A DNA stretch of 64,000 nucleotides from JAGIBJ01 sp032119795 (GCA_032119795.1 JAUMFO010000038.1:15127-79126), one strand, 5' to 3'. Positions 9,868 to 19,254 are shown, numbered from the stretch's first letter. Translations and numbers: made by a program. Notes: generated from the letters alone by a model not told the origin.

Positions 9868-10481
9868 GCGAGCCGGCCGTCGACCCGGTCCCCGCGGGGG
9901 CGCGGGCCATGCGCGCGCGTGGCATCGAGCGGCGCTCGCTGATCGTCGAAGCGGCGGCCGAGTTTGCGCTGACGCACGGAATCGCGGCGCTCTCCCACCG
10001 CCAAGTCGCTGCTGCCGCGGGTGTGCCGCTCGGGTCGACGACCTACTACTTCGCCTCGCTCGATGAGCTGCGGGCTGCGGCGGTGGAGCGGATGCTCATC
10101 GGCGACCGCGAGCGCCGCAGAGCGGCCATTGGCGACGGCCTCGCCGCCGACGTGAGCGCCCCCGACCTGGCTTGGCGCCTGATCGACGTGATCATCGCGA
10201 TCCCGCGCCTCGATGATCCGGTGCAGGTTGCGCTGCTCTACGAGCGGATCGCCGAGGCCGTGCGCTCGCCCGAACTGGCCGAGGTGCTGCGCGCGGCGTC
10301 GATCGAGGTGATCGCGGATGTGCAGGAGCTGATCACTGGGACGCCCTGGGCGGGCAGCGACGCTACGGCCCTGTTGGCGATCATCGACGGCCGTGCGATC
10401 GGGTGGCTGGCTCTGGGCGACACGCGCCCACACGTGTTGGTCGACGGGGTTGCCGCCGACCTCGAACGCCACCGCGACTGA
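9864..10481 (+). CDS. TetR-family regulator
   Basis: A 205-residue protein with an N-terminal helix-turn-helix (about 22-70; LSHRQVAAAAGVPLGSTTYYF is the recognition part) and an all-helical ligand domain. Its GTG start overlaps the stop of the SMR gene by 4 bases, so it is translated with the exporter and probably represses the shared promoter, perhaps at the palindrome 9501-9512. The ligand is likely a substrate of the exporter. Confidence 0.9.
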   Translation: MSEPAVDPVPAGARAMRARGIERRSLIVEAAAEFALTHGIAALSHRQVAAAAGVPLGSTTYYFASLDELRAAAVERMLIGDRERRRAAIGDGLAADVSAPDLAWRLIDVIIAIPRLDDPVQVALLYERIAEAVRSPELAEVLRAASIEVIADVQELITGTPWAGSDATALLAIIDGRAIGWLALGDTRPHVLVDGVAADLERHRD

Positions 10482-10521
10482 GCGAGTCGAAGGCCAAGCA
10501 GCGATCATCTAGGCTCGGCCC

Positions 10522-10908
10522 ATGCCGCAGCGCGACGCAGTCCAGGCCCCCGATGCCCCCGCCGCAATCGGGCCGTATGTGCAGGCGATCCGCGCCGGCG
10601 ACCTCCTCTTCTGTTCCGGTCAAATTCCGCTTGACCCCGAGACGGGCGAGCTGATCACCGGCTCCGCCGCGGAACAGGCGCAGCGCTGCCTCACCAGCTT
10701 GGAGGCCGTCGCGGCCGCCGCCGGCGGGAGCCTCAAGGACGCGGTGAAGTGCACGATCTACCTCACCGATCTGGGTGAGTTCGCGAGCGTCAACACGGTC
10801 TACGAGGCGTTCGTCGGTGATCCGGCGCCGGCGCGCGTGACGGTGCAAGTCTCCGCGCTGCCGAAGGGGGCAGACGTGGAGATCGACGCGATCATCGCCC
10901 TCGGCTAA
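10522..10908 (+). CDS. RidA-family protein
   Basis: A 128-residue protein of the RidA/YjgF/UK114 family, trimeric enzymes that hydrolyse reactive enamine/imine intermediates made by PLP enzymes such as threonine dehydratase. The signature PARVTVQVSALPKGADVEID (about 102-121) includes the arginine that binds the substrate carboxylate. It stands alone, 40 bases after the TetR gene, with its own short leader. Assignment to RidA itself, instead of another Rid subgroup, is likely but not certain. Confidence 0.9.
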   Translation: MPQRDAVQAPDAPAAIGPYVQAIRAGDLLFCSGQIPLDPETGELITGSAAEQAQRCLTSLEAVAAAAGGSLKDAVKCTIYLTDLGEFASVNTVYEAFVGDPAPARVTVQVSALPKGADVEIDAIIALG

Positions 10909-11073
10909 CGCCGAACCGTCGGCAGGGCTGGGCGCGGCCCGTGCACGCAGCTATGCGCCTCGTCGGTTTGGGGTTTTGATGAACAACGCTACGTCGAGGA
11001 GCAGGATGCAGTAGGAAGGTCCTGCGGATGGCAGCCCCGCCCCCTGTCTCACCCGGCTGCCGAGGAGATCGAC

Positions 11074-12267
11074 ATGCAAATGTCTCTTTCGCGTCTGCTC
11101 GGGCGCGTGCTTGCCCCGGGCGCGCTTCTCGCGGCCTCGCTCGCCGTCGCGTCACCAGCCCAAGCCGCGTTCGATCTCCACGAGATCCCCACGCAGGAGC
11201 GGGCTCCAACCGGGGAGTACGGCCAGAACCACTGCGCGAAGATCGAGATCGTCTACGCCCGGGGCACGACCGAGGCCGCTGGCGGAAGCTTCGCGCTGAA
11301 CGGCGTCAACAGCTACGGGGCGTCCGACCGCTACCTCTCCACGTCGATCTGGTCGCAGGTCGTGACGGAGCTGGGCAACCGGACCATCACCTACAACAAG
11401 GCGGGCGTCGGCATGGTGACGGAGCGGGAGTACACCCCGGTGTATCCGTACGACCTGTCGATCGATCCTGAGCTGTGGGGTCGGTCGGACTTCACGCTCT
11501 ACAACCTGCCCTACCCGGCCTCGACCGACTTCATCACGTCGACGAGCCCGACCAACAGTGTGCAGGTCGGCACGATCAACCTCGTCAACCACCTCGTGTC
11601 TGAGAACGTCCGGTGTCCCCAGAAGAAGTTCATGCTCTTCGGGTACTCCCAGGGCGCGCTCGTCGTCGCCAACGCGATCTCGCTCCAGACCATGCGCAAG
11701 TACTGGTACGGCTCCTCCTACACGCCGTACCTGATGTATCCGGTGCACAGCAAGATCGTGTCGGTCGGCCTGATGGCCGATGCTGGCTTCAACTCGACCG
11801 AGACCATCACCGTCGGTGGACACCCGGAGTACGACCGCGCGACGTACGGCTCGACCGTCATCAACGCGCCGGGCACGATCCAGAACGGGACCCGCCAGGA
11901 TCTCAACGGCCGCCGCAACACCAGCAGCATCCCCCTCGGTGTGATTCGGGGCAAGCTCGAGGAGCCGGGCGTCGGGACACCGCAGGGACTGCGCGCTCCT
12001 GGCACGTACTTCTCAACGTTCTCCAACAGCACCGGATCGGTCAACAAGGTCCGCAGCTACTGCATCCCGCAGGACCCGGTCTGCAACCGAAGCAGCACGA
12101 TCTCCGAAGCGCACTTCTACTACTTCGGTGATCCGGCGCCCCGCAAGAACCTGTCCGTGTTTGCGGTAGAGAACCTGCGCAAGAGCGACCCGCGCTGGTC
12201 CACGGCGAGCCCATCGCTGAGCGTGTTCCCGCAGTTCGGCCTGCCGGACACGACGCTGATCCCGTAG
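11074..12267 (+). CDS. secreted cutinase-family esterase
   Basis: A 397-residue secreted alpha/beta hydrolase. An N-terminal signal peptide ends near 31 (ASPAQAA). The nucleophile is Ser192 in GYSQGA. The family's second half appears later: Cys330 and Cys337 flanking Asp334 (CIPQDPVC), with a likely catalytic histidine at His347. Another pair, Cys54 and Cys181, may form the first disulfide. Cutinases split esters such as cutin, triglycerides or cell-envelope lipids. It is longer than plain cutinases (about 200 residues) because of inserts between the catalytic parts. GAGGAGATCGAC gives a good ribosome binding site. Confidence 0.88.
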   Translation: MQMSLSRLLGRVLAPGALLAASLAVASPAQAAFDLHEIPTQERAPTGEYGQNHCAKIEIVYARGTTEAAGGSFALNGVNSYGASDRYLSTSIWSQVVTELGNRTITYNKAGVGMVTEREYTPVYPYDLSIDPELWGRSDFTLYNLPYPASTDFITSTSPTNSVQVGTINLVNHLVSENVRCPQKKFMLFGYSQGALVVANAISLQTMRKYWYGSSYTPYLMYPVHSKIVSVGLMADAGFNSTETITVGGHPEYDRATYGSTVINAPGTIQNGTRQDLNGRRNTSSIPLGVIRGKLEEPGVGTPQGLRAPGTYFSTFSNSTGSVNKVRSYCIPQDPVCNRSSTISEAHFYYFGDPAPRKNLSVFAVENLRKSDPRWSTASPSLSVFPQFGLPDTTLIP

Positions 12268-12337
12268 TGCGCTCGTCGGCATCCGGTGGTGCCCGTCACC
12301 GCCGGATGCCGACGTCGGCCGCCAAACCCGCCAGGAT

Positions 12338-13507
12338 GTGGCCATGGGGCCACCGTCCACCACCACTGCCGATCTGGCGCTCGTCGCGACGGAGGCGGCC
12401 AAGGTGCGTCTTGAACTCGCGGCTGCGGCCGTCGATCGCGTGGTGGAGGAACTCACGCTCGACCACGCCACACGCCGCAATCTGGAGCTTGGCACTCTCG
12501 CGGCCGTGGACGCAATGCTCGCCCTGCTCCAAAACCCCGAGGGCGAACTCGACGCCGCGCTCTTCGTCGCTCATGGCCGGGCCCAGTGCGCAGCCGGGAG
12601 GTCTGTGACTGAGCTGCTGGCGCTCTACCGGATCAGTGGCTTGGCGATGTGGGAGTACATCGAGCAGCTCCCTCGCAGTGAGGAACTCACCGGCCAGCAG
12701 GCCCTCGCCCTTGGCGCGCAGTTGCTGCGGCTCGTCGACCGGCTCTCCGCTTCGGCTGTCGACGGTTTCCTGGAGGCCGGCGCCGACGTGCGTCGCCGCG
12801 ACCGCGCGCGCCGCGACCGGCTGCGCACCCTCCTGCTGAGCGATCCGCCGGAGCCGCTTGCCGCGATCGAGGCGGCAGCGGCCCCCGCTGGGTGGGCGGT
12901 GCCGGCGCGCGTGCGGGTCGGCGTGGTCGGTCTGCCGCTCGAGGCCGACGTGTCGGATCAGGAGCGGGCCCCTGCCCGGGTGCTCGTTGGCCCGCACATG
13001 CGAGGACGGATCGTGCTGATCACCGGCGATACCGAGGGGGCCGCCGATCTCCTGCGCCGCGCCGCGCGCGCCCACGGAGCGCCCGGCGCGATCGCGGTTG
13101 GTCCGGCGGTGGCCGTAGCGGAGGCCGCTCGCAGCGCCCAGCGCGCTGGCGATCTCCTGGATCAGATCGAGGCCGGGATCGTGAAGGCGACGGCCGAGGT
13201 CGTGCTCAGCGACGACCATGAGCTGCCGCTGCTGCTGGCGGCGGCCCCGGAGCTTGCGCGCTCGCTCGTGGAACGTCGCCTGGCGCCGCTGTGCGACCTG
13301 CCCGAGGCCAAACGCGAGCAGACCCTCGAGACGCTCGCGGCCTGGCTGGCCAATCCGCACCGCCCGCAGGCGATTGCCGACGACCTCGGCATGCACGTGC
13401 AGTCCGTGCGCTACCGGCTCGGCAAACTGCGGGAGCTCTTCGGCGACGACCTCGACGACCCCGAAGCTCGCTTCGAGCTGCAGCTCGCGCTGCGCGCCGT
13501 GGCCTGA
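12338..13507 (+). CDS. PucR/CdaR-type helix-turn-helix regulator
   Basis: A 389-residue regulator with a helical N-terminal sensor region and a C-terminal PucR helix-turn-helix (about 335-385), seen in HRPQAIADDLGMHVQSVRYR. Such proteins respond to small metabolites and often regulate purine or sugar-acid use. The start could be the GTG at 12338 or the ATG at 12344. It converges with the amidotransferase gene 6 bases after its stop, so their relation is not operonic. Confidence 0.85.
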   Translation: MAMGPPSTTTADLALVATEAAKVRLELAAAAVDRVVEELTLDHATRRNLELGTLAAVDAMLALLQNPEGELDAALFVAHGRAQCAAGRSVTELLALYRISGLAMWEYIEQLPRSEELTGQQALALGAQLLRLVDRLSASAVDGFLEAGADVRRRDRARRDRLRTLLLSDPPEPLAAIEAAAAPAGWAVPARVRVGVVGLPLEADVSDQERAPARVLVGPHMRGRIVLITGDTEGAADLLRRAARAHGAPGAIAVGPAVAVAEAARSAQRAGDLLDQIEAGIVKATAEVVLSDDHELPLLLAAAPELARSLVERRLAPLCDLPEAKREQTLETLAAWLANPHRPQAIADDLGMHVQSVRYRLGKLRELFGDDLDDPEARFELQLALRAVA

Positions 13508-13513
13508 TCCAGG

Positions 13514-14308
13514 CTACGCCGAGTAGGTGGCGATGCGGCGCCGGGCCGCGTCGACGAGCGCCGCGATGACGGTCGCATCCGGATCGGCCTCGGGGTGCCA
13601 TTGCACCCCCAGGCAGAAGCTGTTGGTGGTCGACTCGATCGCTTCGATCAGGCCGTCGTCCACGGCGCGGCCCGTCACGATCAGGCCCTCGCCGACCTGA
13701 TCGACGGCCTGGTGGTGGTGGGAGCGGGTCGTCGTGCGGTGGCTGCCGATCGCCTCGGCGGCGACGCTGCCGGGCTCCACGTGCACGTCATGCTCGTTCT
13801 CGGGGCCGAGCGTGCCTGGGATGCGCCGGTGCTCCTCGCTGCCCTCCAAGATCGCCGGCAGGTGCTGGTGGAGTGTGCCGCCGGACGCGACGTTGAGCAC
13901 CTGCATGCCACGGCAGACGCCCAGCAGCGGCAGGTCCGCGGCGATCGCGGCCCGCGTGAGGGCCAGCTGTACCTCGTCGAGGAGCGCCATCGTCGGGCCG
14001 AGCGCTGGGTGCGGGTCGTGGCCGTAATGGGCGGGGTGCAGGTCATTGCCGCCGGGGAGGATCAGGCCGTCGAGGCCATGAAGGATCTCGTGGGCGTAGT
14101 CGATGTCGCGCGCGTCGAGTGGCAGGACGAGGGCGCGGCCGCCGGCGAGCTGGATCGCCTCGGTGTAGGCCGTCGGCATGAAGTCTGCCGCCATCGTCCA
14201 GATGCCGAAGCTGACGGGCTCGCGCATCCCGGCGACGCCGATCACCGGGCGCCGGCCGGCGAAGTCCGGGGCGCTCGCGTCGTGATCGGGGATGCTCACC
14301 ACCTTCAC
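13514..14308 (-). CDS. class I glutamine amidotransferase-like hydrolase (peptidase C26, PuuD-like)
   Basis: A 264-residue enzyme of the gamma-glutamyl-GABA hydrolase group. It carries the oxyanion region LDGLILPGGNDLHP (about 79-92), the nucleophile elbow LLGVCRGMQVLNV with the catalytic Cys near 133, and the HPEAD segment near 240 with the catalytic His and Glu. The family cleaves gamma-glutamyl amides made during polyamine breakdown. A GlnA-like gene lies in the window 10 kb away, but there is no polyamine gene cluster, so the substrate is open. Confidence 0.85.
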   Translation of the reverse strand: MKVVSIPDHDASAPDFAGRRPVIGVAGMREPVSFGIWTMAADFMPTAYTEAIQLAGGRALVLPLDARDIDYAHEILHGLDGLILPGGNDLHPAHYGHDPHPALGPTMALLDEVQLALTRAAIAADLPLLGVCRGMQVLNVASGGTLHQHLPAILEGSEEHRRIPGTLGPENEHDVHVEPGSVAAEAIGSHRTTTRSHHHQAVDQVGEGLIVTGRAVDDGLIEAIESTTNSFCLGVQWHPEADPDATVIAALVDAARRRIATYSA

Positions 14309-14399
14309 GTTAGGCCAACGCGCAGCCGGATACGAGGAAAATGGCCCAAACGCTGGCGCATTTCACACTCACGCGCCGCCGCGCGCCGCTGAGCAGCTG

Positions 14400-14837
14400 C
14401 TAGAACGGCAACGGGAGCAGGTCTGGCTCGACCCACTCGCGCCGCGCCTGCACGCTGAAGAGGCGCTCCCGCGACCAGTGCTCAAGAATCCAGCTCGAGC
14501 CGCCCAGCGGTCCGGCCAGCAGCTGGGCCAGCACCACGGAGAGCGGCGTCCCGGCGGGGTGGCCGCCGAGCTGATCGGCAGCGGCGCGCAGCGAGGCCTG
14601 CGTGATCGTCTCGTGGTAGCCCTCGGTGTCGCTGTTCACGCCGCCGACCGACTCGTTGTAGGCCCGGATCAGCCCCGGCATTCGCGTGGGCAGGCCGTCC
14701 GGCTCGTGGCGCAGCAGCCAAAGCGTCGCCGCGAAGTGCGCGGCGTGCGTCCACTCGTCCTTTGGCAGGTCGCGGGCGACGAGTCCGCGAGCGATCCGGT
14801 CGATGTCGGCGTCGGTGAGGGTCTGGTGGACGGTCAT
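14400..14837 (-). CDS. conserved protein of unknown function
   Basis: A 145-residue soluble protein. Recognisable conserved parts are EWTHAAHFAATLWLLRHEPD (about 28-47) and YNESVGG with YHETIT near 66-85. I recall a widespread uncharacterised family with the same histidine- and glutamate-rich blocks, which could bind a metal. The ATG at 14837 overlaps the stop of the upstream membrane-protein gene (ATGA), so the two are co-translated. It is the last gene of a three-gene operon with an acyl-CoA synthetase. Confidence 0.75.
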   Translation of the reverse strand: MTVHQTLTDADIDRIARGLVARDLPKDEWTHAAHFAATLWLLRHEPDGLPTRMPGLIRAYNESVGGVNSDTEGYHETITQASLRAAADQLGGHPAGTPLSVVLAQLLAGPLGGSSWILEHWSRERLFSVQARREWVEPDLLPLPF

Positions 14838-15493
14838 GTGTGGGAGGGCGATGAAGCGCGGGCCTGGGCGGTGGCGCGGAGGGTCCCGATCCTGCCAACG
14901 GCGACGGCGATTGGCAACATCATCGCCAGGAGAATCAAGGCATTCACGGCGACGCCCGAGTAGCCGTTCCAGTAGCCCGGGATCAGGAACGGGTAGGGGT
15001 ACCAGCCCGAGAACAGGCCCCGGATCATCGAGTAGAAGAAGAACGCGATCGGGTAAAGCAGCCACATGAGCGAGCGCTTCACCGAGATCGCCCGGTTTGG
15101 CGGCAAGAGGATCCACTCGATCAGCACGGCGAGAGGAAGCACCTGGTGCGTCAGGGCGTTGACCCACCAGGCCGTGAGTTCGAGGATCTCGTCCTTGTTG
15201 GCGTCGAACGCCAACACGAAGTAGACGACGCCGGCGATCGACAGGTAGGTGGCGGCAGCACCACGCAGCAGCGGCCGGCGGACCGTCGATTCAGGGCGCC
15301 AGGCGCCGAGGAGCCAGACGCCGCCAGCGATCAGGTTGGCCTGGATCGTGAAGAAGCTGAAGAGCTTGATCGGCTCCGGATCGGGCTGCTCGTAGACGAC
15401 GAACACCTGCCGAATCACCGCCGCCAGCACCAGGGCAGCAAGGACTGCGCGCACGACCCGTACGCCCGGGTGGTTGGCGTCGAGGAAGCGCAT
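14834..15493 (-). CDS. Pr6Pr-family membrane protein
   Basis: A 219-residue integral membrane protein with about six helices. The segments FSFFTIQANL (about 45-54), ALTHQVLPLAVLIEW near 112-126 and the later YPFLIPGYWNGY are typical of the Pr6Pr (FAR-17a/AIG1-like) family. Animal relatives hydrolyse special fatty-acid esters using Thr and His; the bacterial role is unknown. The Thr in FFTIQAN and the His in LTHQVLP may be the corresponding pair. It begins 4 bases after the acyl-CoA synthetase stop, suggesting lipid-related work. Confidence 0.8.
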   Translation of the reverse strand: MRFLDANHPGVRVVRAVLAALVLAAVIRQVFVVYEQPDPEPIKLFSFFTIQANLIAGGVWLLGAWRPESTVRRPLLRGAAATYLSIAGVVYFVLAFDANKDEILELTAWWVNALTHQVLPLAVLIEWILLPPNRAISVKRSLMWLLYPIAFFFYSMIRGLFSGWYPYPFLIPGYWNGYSGVAVNALILLAMMLPIAVAVGRIGTLRATAQARASSPSHT

Positions 15494-15497
15494 CGGC

Positions 15498-17015
15498 TCA
15501 GCCTTCCTCGCGCAGCAGCGCCCGCCGGACCTTGCCGGACGACGTCTTGGGGAGTTCGTCGACGAAGTCGACGCGGCGCGGATATTTGTAGGGCGCGGTG
15601 CGCTCGCGGACGTGCGCTTGCAGCTCGGCGGCGAGCGCCTCGGACGCCGCGTGGCCGTCCCGCAGCACGACGACGGCGCGCACGATGGAGCCGCGCTCGG
15701 CGTCGGGTGCGGAGACGGCCGCCGCCTCGGCGACCGCCGGGTGCTCGACCAGCACGCTCTCTACCTCGAATGGACCGATCCGGTAGCCGGACGAGACGAT
15801 CACGTCGTCGGTCCGGCCAACGAAGAACAGGTTGCCGTGTGCGTCGCGGCGGACGCGGTCGCCGGTCGTCCACACGCCGTCGTGCGGCGTCGGCCGGCCC
15901 GTGTGCGGATCGAGGTAGCCGAGGAAGAACGTCGGGACCGAACTCGGGTTGGTGATCACGAGTTCGCCAACCTCGTCGCCCGGGTGCGCCAGGCGGAGGT
16001 CAAGGCTCATGCCAGGCAAGGGCTGTCCCATCGAACCTGGGAGCGGATCGGTGCCATTGGGCGGCGCCGTGAGCTGGCCCGTCTCCGTCTGGCCGAAGCC
16101 GTCTCGGACCCACAGCCCCGTTGCCTGGTGCCAAGCGGTCAGGACGGCCGGATCGAGCGCCTCGCCGGCGGCAACGAGCCGCCGCAGCGAGTCCGGGAGC
16201 TCGAGCGTGGTGCGCGCGGCGAGCAGCCGGTACTCCGTCGGCGCCATGCAGAGCACGCCGGGGCGTTCGGAGCGCAGGACCGCGAGGCGGTCCTCGGGGT
16301 CGAAGCGCGCGTCGTGCAGCAGCGCTGGTGCGCCACGAAGCCACGGCGCGATGAACACGTTGCGGGCCGACTTCGACCAGCCCGGCGCCGCCGTGCACCA
16401 CGCCAGCTCGCCCGGCTGCGCGCCAAACCAGTGCTCGGCTTGGACCTGCTGCCCGGCGAGGTACTTGAGCCCGTGGACGACCGCTTTGGGCGGGCCCGAC
16501 GTGCCGGACGTGAACGTGAGGAGGGCGGGGTCGAGCGGGGTCAGCGTCGGCCGCAGCGGGACGGGCGTGGGGGAGGGGGCGCTCGGTGCTGGCAGGATGG
16601 GTTCGATGACGACGGGGGCGTCGAACGGTGGGCCGGTCACGCCGTCGCCGGCGACCAGCGCGAGCGCCGCCTGGGCCGACGCTCGGTTGCGCGGCAGCGT
16701 CACCACCGCCCGCGGGCGCGTCGCTCGGATCCGGCTGGCGAGATCCCCAGGGCGCAGCTGCTCCAGGCACGGCAGCACGGCCGCGCCAAGGTGCAGTGCC
16801 GCGACCATCGAGACGACCCACTCCACGCGGCTGCCGATCACCGTCATGACGACGTCACCGGCGCGCACGCCGGCCTCGGCCAGCTGGCCCGCGACCGCGC
16901 CGCTGAGCCGCTCAACCTCGCCAAACGAGTACTCATGGCGCTCGCCGCCCGCAAGGCAGACGAGTGCCAGCGCCGCCCGGTCCTGGGGGCCCAGCAGCAG
17001 TTCGGCGCCGTTCAC
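15498..17015 (-). CDS. AMP-dependent acyl-CoA synthetase
   Basis: A 505-residue adenylate-forming enzyme that activates a carboxylic acid to its acyl-CoA. It has the ATP loop TFTSGTSGPPKAVVHG (near 168), the A5 motif DGFGQTETGQ (near 305), the hinge TTGDRVRRD (near 385), and the C-terminal catalytic Lys in PKTSSGKVRRAL (near 492). The AWCTAAPGWSKSARN and CMAPTEYR stretches resemble medium-chain acyl-CoA synthetases. The start is a GTG at 17015, where family homology begins; the ribosome binding site is weak. It leads an operon with a Pr6Pr membrane protein. Confidence 0.88.
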   Translation of the reverse strand: MNGAELLLGPQDRAALALVCLAGGERHEYSFGEVERLSGAVAGQLAEAGVRAGDVVMTVIGSRVEWVVSMVAALHLGAAVLPCLEQLRPGDLASRIRATRPRAVVTLPRNRASAQAALALVAGDGVTGPPFDAPVVIEPILPAPSAPSPTPVPLRPTLTPLDPALLTFTSGTSGPPKAVVHGLKYLAGQQVQAEHWFGAQPGELAWCTAAPGWSKSARNVFIAPWLRGAPALLHDARFDPEDRLAVLRSERPGVLCMAPTEYRLLAARTTLELPDSLRRLVAAGEALDPAVLTAWHQATGLWVRDGFGQTETGQLTAPPNGTDPLPGSMGQPLPGMSLDLRLAHPGDEVGELVITNPSSVPTFFLGYLDPHTGRPTPHDGVWTTGDRVRRDAHGNLFFVGRTDDVIVSSGYRIGPFEVESVLVEHPAVAEAAAVSAPDAERGSIVRAVVVLRDGHAASEALAAELQAHVRERTAPYKYPRRVDFVDELPKTSSGKVRRALLREEG

Positions 17016-17223
17016 GCCCGCGAGTGTCGCACGGCTCCCGGGCCACAAGCTGCCGCGACGAGCGGTCCTTGTGTGAGCAACCCGCACTGAGGGTGTGATG
17101 AGTTTGCGCCTGGCAGTCATCCGAAACGGTCGCTGCGTCGGTACGATCTCCTGCAGTCCTCGGCGGTTGCCGCGCGCGTTGCGCGTGCAGTCCCGCGATC
17201 TTTCACCCTTGGAGTACCACCCC

Positions 17224-18438
17224 ATGGCCGTCGCCCTCAGCGAGCGCACCGACAAGGAGACGCAGGAGCAGATCGTCGCGCTCGTGCGCCAGTTCACCGA
17301 CGAGCAGATCCTCCCGAACGCGGAACACTTCGACCACGCGGACGAGTACCCGCAGGACATCGTCGACGGGCTCAAGGAGCTCGGCCTCTTCGGCGCCACG
17401 ATCCCGGAGGAGTACGGCGGCCTGGCCCTCGACATCTCCACCTACACCCGCATCGTCGAGGAGCTCGCCCGTGGCTGGGTCTCGATCCCGGGCGTCATCA
17501 ACACGCACTTCATCGGCGCCTACCTGCTGATGAAGTTCGGCACGGAGGAGCAGAAGAACAAGTACCTCCCGCGCATGGCGACCGGTGAGATCACCGCCGC
17601 TTTCTCGCTCTCCGAGCCGCACGCCGGCTCCGACGTTCAGGCGATCAAGACGAACGCCAAGAAGACCGGCAACGGCGACGAGTACGAAGTCAGCGGCAAC
17701 AAGATGTGGCTGACGAACGGCCTCACCTCCAGCCTCGTCTTCACCCTCGTCGTCACCGACCCCGACGCCAAGCCCCGCTACAAGGGCATGACGTGCTTCA
17801 TCCTTGAGAAGGAGCCGAACGTCTCGGAGAACACCGGCAAGTACGCCGGTCTCATCATCCCGCCCAAGATCAAGAAGATGGGCTACAAGGGCGTTGAGTC
17901 CACCGAGATGGCCCTCGACGGCTACAAGACCAGCGGCGAGCAGATCCTCGGCGGCGAAGAGGCCGGCCTGGGCGGCGGCTTCAAGCAGATGATGGATGCC
18001 CTCGAGGTCGGTCGCGTCAACGTCGCCGCCCGCGGCGTCGGCCTCGCGCAGCGTGCCCTCGAGCTCGCCCTGCGGTACGCCCAGGAGCGCGAGACGTTCG
18101 GCAAGCCGATCGCTGAGCACCAGATGGTCCAGGGCCACATCGCAGACATGGCCGCCCGCCTCGCCGGTGCCCGCCTCCTGACCTACCAGGCTGCGGAGCT
18201 CAAGGACGAAGGCAAGAACAGCAACCTCGAGGCCGCGATGGCCAAGATGGTCGCCTCTGAGGCCGGCCATGCCAACACCGAGGCTTGCCTGCGTATCCAC
18301 GGCGGCTACGGCTACTCCAAGGAGTACGAGGTCGAGCGCCTCTACCGCGACGCCCCGCTGCTCCTCATCGGCGAAGGCACCAGCGACATTCAGCGCCTGA
18401 ACATCGCCAAGCAGCTGCTCAAGAAGCACAAGATCTAA
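17224..18438 (+). CDS. acyl-CoA dehydrogenase
   Basis: A 404-residue FAD-dependent enzyme that introduces the 2,3 double bond into acyl-CoA. Domains: helical N-terminus, the FAD/substrate strand AAFSLSEPHAGSDVQAI (near 122-138), and a C-terminal helical domain ending with the family motif RIHGGYGYSKEYEVERLYRD (near 358-377). The catalytic base is expected soon after, in the LIGEGTSDIQ segment (Glu near 386). GGAG lies 9 bases before the ATG. It is divergent from the acyl-CoA synthetase gene at 17015, so both may serve fatty-acid breakdown. Confidence 0.92.
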   Translation: MAVALSERTDKETQEQIVALVRQFTDEQILPNAEHFDHADEYPQDIVDGLKELGLFGATIPEEYGGLALDISTYTRIVEELARGWVSIPGVINTHFIGAYLLMKFGTEEQKNKYLPRMATGEITAAFSLSEPHAGSDVQAIKTNAKKTGNGDEYEVSGNKMWLTNGLTSSLVFTLVVTDPDAKPRYKGMTCFILEKEPNVSENTGKYAGLIIPPKIKKMGYKGVESTEMALDGYKTSGEQILGGEEAGLGGGFKQMMDALEVGRVNVAARGVGLAQRALELALRYAQERETFGKPIAEHQMVQGHIADMAARLAGARLLTYQAAELKDEGKNSNLEAAMAKMVASEAGHANTEACLRIHGGYGYSKEYEVERLYRDAPLLLIGEGTSDIQRLNIAKQLLKKHKI

Positions 18439-18444
18439 GACCCC

Positions 18445-18500
18445 GGCAGGCTTCTCGCCTGCCGCCTTGGTCCGGGCCGAGCCCGGCCCGGACCAAGGCG
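18445..18500. terminator. double hairpin between converging genes
   Basis: Two hairpins in a row: GGCAGGC/GCCTGCC (18445-18463) and a perfect 16-base stem (18463-18478 / 18485-18500) with a 6-base loop. They lie between the acyl-CoA dehydrogenase stop and the end of the biuret-hydrolase-like gene and can serve both. Confidence 0.75.
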
Positions 18501-18516
18501 TTGCATCGGTCGGACC

Positions 18517-19254
18517 CTAGGCGGTCGGCTTGCGTTCGCGCTGCGGCAGCACCGCCAGCAGTGACGCGGAGTCGGCGACGGCCCCGAAGACGCCGCCCTG
18601 CATCGTGACCATCGATAGCGCTGCCTCATGGTTCCCGGCGTCCGTCGCGCCGGTGCAGTCGGACAGGATCAGACACTCGTAGCCCAGGTCGTTGCCCTCG
18701 CGCATCGTCGTGTGGACGCAGACGTCGGTCGTGATGCCAGTGAACACGATCCGCTGGATGCCGCGCGTGCGCAGCACCAGGTCGAGGTTGGTCTGGGCGA
18801 ACGCGCCTTTGGTCGACTTGTCGATCACCGGCTCGCCCGGCAGCGGGGCGACCTCGGGCACGATCTCCCAGCCTGGTTCGCCGCGGATCAGGATCCGCCC
18901 GCACGGGCCGGGGTCGCCGATCCCTGCGCCCATCTGCTGGGAGCGCCAGAGCTTGTTCGGGGGGCAGTCCGACAGGTCGGCGGCGTGGCCCTCGCGGGTG
19001 TGCACCACGAGCCCGCCCAAGGCCCGCCAGCGATCGAGCACGACCTTGGTCGGCGCGAGCGGCGTGCGCGTGAGCGCGAGGTCGTAGCCCATCGAGTCGA
19101 CGTAGCCGCCCTCACCGCAGAAGTCGGTCTGCCAGTCGATCAGCAGCAACGCGGTGCGGGCGAGGTCCCAAGGCGCGTCGAACGGCCATGCGTACGGGTT
19201 CGCCGCGACCGCCGTGAGATCGGTGGTGGGGGAGCTGACGGTGGCGTCGGTCAT
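18517..19254 (-). CDS. isochorismatase-family hydrolase, biuret-hydrolase-like
   Basis: A 245-residue cysteine hydrolase. The triad is Asp40 (LLLIDWQTDF), Lys149 (DKSTKGAF) and Cys179 (TTDVCVHT). Beyond the triad it shares long distinctive stretches with the biuret amidohydrolase of Rhizobium as I remember it: GGYVDSMGYDL, HTREGHAADLSD, RSQQMGAGIGDPGPCGRIL and RGEPGW. Biuret hydrolase turns biuret into allophanate and ammonia. It is the last gene of an operon that encodes a complete ABC uptake system. Related ureide or RutB-type substrates are possible; no allophanate hydrolase is in the window. Confidence 0.85.
   Translation of the reverse strand: MTDATVSSPTTDLTAVAANPYAWPFDAPWDLARTALLLIDWQTDFCGEGGYVDSMGYDLALTRTPLAPTKVVLDRWRALGGLVVHTREGHAADLSDCPPNKLWRSQQMGAGIGDPGPCGRILIRGEPGWEIVPEVAPLPGEPVIDKSTKGAFAQTNLDLVLRTRGIQRIVFTGITTDVCVHTTMREGNDLGYECLILSDCTGATDAGNHEAALSMVTMQGGVFGAVADSASLLAVLPQRERKPTA

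Noticed and set aside
12338..14308. PucR-type regulator and PuuD-like hydrolase as one regulated unit
   Set aside because: The genes converge with 6 bases between them, so they do not share a promoter; nothing else links them.
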